Assembly: GCF_938040115.1 (NCBI RefSeq) | Contig: NZ_CALHXD010000117.1 | Location: 1-5,054, forward strand | DNA from: an uncultured Campylobacter sp. | GTDB lineage: Bacteria > Campylobacterota > Campylobacteria > Campylobacterales > Campylobacteraceae | DNA length: 5,054 nucleotides | Direction of reading: 5' to 3' | In this document: piece by piece, positions 3,882 to 5,054 of the stretch | Layout of the letters: every line of letters starts with the position of its first letter | Numbering within the stretch: the first letter of the stretch is position 1 | The notes under the pieces: generated by a model | Seen by the model: the letters and a program-made list of their open reading frames with translations, nothing else | Told to the model about the DNA's origin: nothing | Database searches by the model: none | Made by a program: the position numbers and the translations under genes

Positions 3882-5054
3882 TTAGTCGCCGCTTAGATCA
3901 AATTTATACGCAGCTTGTAACCATATCTCGTTCTCGTCGAACTTTCTATTTACGCCGCTAGCGTAGTGGTCGCTTCTCTCAAGCGCAGTGTAAGTTACGC
4001 CCAAGCTTAGCCCCTTCACGGCCTTAGGAGCGTAGTTTGCCGTTATCGCCCAGCCCTCTACGTCCATGCTGGTGCCGACCGCTTGACCCGCAGCCCCGCT
4101 AGCATTGATATTATTCGTGCCGCCTACTCTGTCCTGATCGCCTTTTACGTAGTGTAGCGCGGTTTTGAAGCCGTCCAAGCCGATAGCGCCGAAGTTATAA
4201 TCAAGCACGATCTTGTGCGTATCCATACCCGCATATCCCGTGAAGACGAACGGACCTCTAATAGGCAGCGCAGTGTATGATCCCGGGCCGTTGCCGACGC
4301 CTAAAATAACGGCATCATCATCGCTAACGGTCGTATAGGCATACGATAGACCGAATCCGAAAAACTCGCTAACCGAGACTCTTGCGCCGAACATATCGCC
4401 GTCAAGCCTTCTTGGCTCCAGCCCTCCGTCCACGCGCGAGCCTTTGTAGTTAAGATCAAATCCCAGCTTTAAAACCTCGCCTACGGGCACTTTTACATTT
4501 GCCTCGGCAAGATACAAGCTAACGTCGCCGTCTTTTAACGCGTTAGCAGGTTTAACGTCCGTTACCGCTGCGTAAGCGCCGGTTAAAGTAGTATAAGGCA
4601 AGGACTTGTTTTGAACGTATGCGGAGAAGATATTTTCAAATTTTACGGTAACGGGACCCGTCATATTACCCAGAATCACTCTATCTTTAAATAAAGGAGC
4701 CTTTCCTTCGCCTGCCAGAGCGCCCATAGCGGTTTTACTCCTTCCTTGGAATTTATAAAACCATCCGCCCCACAAGGTAGTATCGGGGATATCTTTGTTA
4801 GATATCGCCACGCCCTCGAAAGCCTCTTTAAACGCTCTCGTATAGTTGCCAGCAACGAGCGGAGTAACGACATATTGTCTACCCGCCTTTATATCGGTAT
4901 TTCCTATGCCGTATCCTAGGTATAATTCCGATAATACCGCACCTTTAGTATACCACTCCTTATCGTAGGCGATCTTATTGCTTGAGCCTACGTGATACGG
5001 CATCAACCAGCCCTGCCCGGTAAGCCCTATTCTAAAGCCGTAAAGAGGATCGGT
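3882..5054 (-). CDS. OprD-like outer-membrane porin, 5' end beyond the window
   Basis: The 390 C-terminal codons are present; the frame stays open to the right edge, starting TDPLYGFRIG, so signal peptide and true start are missing. Methionine or TTG codons near 5001-5006 lie inside the protein and should not be taken as starts. The sequence alternates short polar turns and amphipathic strands rich in Gly, Tyr, Phe and Trp, as in a beta-barrel. The segment GRQYVVTPLVAGNYTRAF and following EAFEGV resembles the OprD-family region where an extended RxxY... stretch precedes a FxGV motif; the family call rests on recognition, not a search. The C-terminus reads AAYKFDLSGD, with the usual aromatic strand end moved in by a few residues. 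OprD-family porins admit small solutes, often carboxylates or amino acids. It converges with fccABC, so joint transcription is excluded; a shared role in organic-acid use is only speculation. Confidence 0.8.
   Translation of the reverse strand, partial: TDPLYGFRIGLTGQGWLMPYHVGSSNKIAYDKEWYTKGAVLSELYLGYGIGNTDIKAGRQYVVTPLVAGNYTRAFKEAFEGVAISNKDIPDTTLWGGWFYKFQGRSKTAMGALAGEGKAPLFKDRVILGNMTGPVTVKFENIFSAYVQNKSLPYTTLTGAYAAVTDVKPANALKDGDVSLYLAEANVKVPVGEVLKLGFDLNYKGSRVDGGLEPRRLDGDMFGARVSVSEFFGFGLSYAYTTVSDDDAVILGVGNGPGSYTALPIRGPFVFTGYAGMDTHKIVLDYNFGAIGLDGFKTALHYVKGDQDRVGGTNNINASGAAGQAVGTSMDVEGWAITANYAPKAVKGLSLGVTYTALERSDHYASGVNRKFDENEIWLQAAYKFDLSGD

Noticed and set aside
4676..4873. Open frame of 65 codons on the minus strand in another frame of the porin gene.
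   Set aside because: The porin frame explains this stretch fully; the alternative is a frame-shifted shadow.

Overview
The window looks like chromosomal DNA of an epsilonproteobacterium, most likely a Campylobacter from the higher-GC oral/gut group (curvus, showae, rectus or gracilis type). The evidence is a set of moderately GC-rich genes separated by very AT-rich spacers full of the word AAATTT, a Wolinella/Campylobacter-style fccABC cluster, and an OprD-like porin of the kind common in these bacteria. The genus is an inference from gene content and style; no database search was possible.

Layout: (1) 18-93, a complete tRNA-Val(GAC) gene on the minus strand, with encoded CCA. (2) 94-428, an AT-rich divergent spacer with two adjacent strong dyads (135-203), a perfect 14-bp palindrome (319-332), an 11-bp-phased direct repeat (361-379), a double TATAAT box and a good Shine-Dalgarno sequence. 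(3) 429-3161, a plus-strand three-gene operon: a Tat-exported flavoprotein of the fumarate reductase/flavocytochrome c family (fccA), a small periplasmic tetraheme cytochrome c (fccB) and a membrane-anchored NapC/NirT-type tetraheme cytochrome c (fccC). A perfect 11-bp hairpin with a T-run lies between fccA and fccB; fccB and fccC overlap by 4 bp (ATGA). (4) 3162-3849, an AT-rich convergent spacer with no convincing gene but several inverted repeats. (5) 3850-3875, a 10-bp stem that probably ends the next gene. (6) 3882-5054, the 3' part of an OprD-like outer-membrane porin on the minus strand, cut by the right window edge.

The operon reads as a complete periplasmic respiratory chain: FccC takes electrons from menaquinol at the cytoplasmic membrane, FccB carries them across the periplasm, and FccA reduces an unsaturated organic acid at its FAD. 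In Shewanella the heme and flavin parts are fused in one fumarate reductase; here they are separate polypeptides, as in Wolinella succinogenes, where the homologous cluster is linked to methacrylate reductase activity. The FccA active site keeps the catalytic arginine and the HHTMGG and C-terminal arginine motifs, but the substrate-binding histidine of fumarate reductases appears to be glycine (IQFGP in place of IQxHP). This makes a non-fumarate acceptor the most interesting hypothesis here. I see no mobile element, CRISPR array or defence system. The operon is a known type; its substrate and regulation are the open parts.
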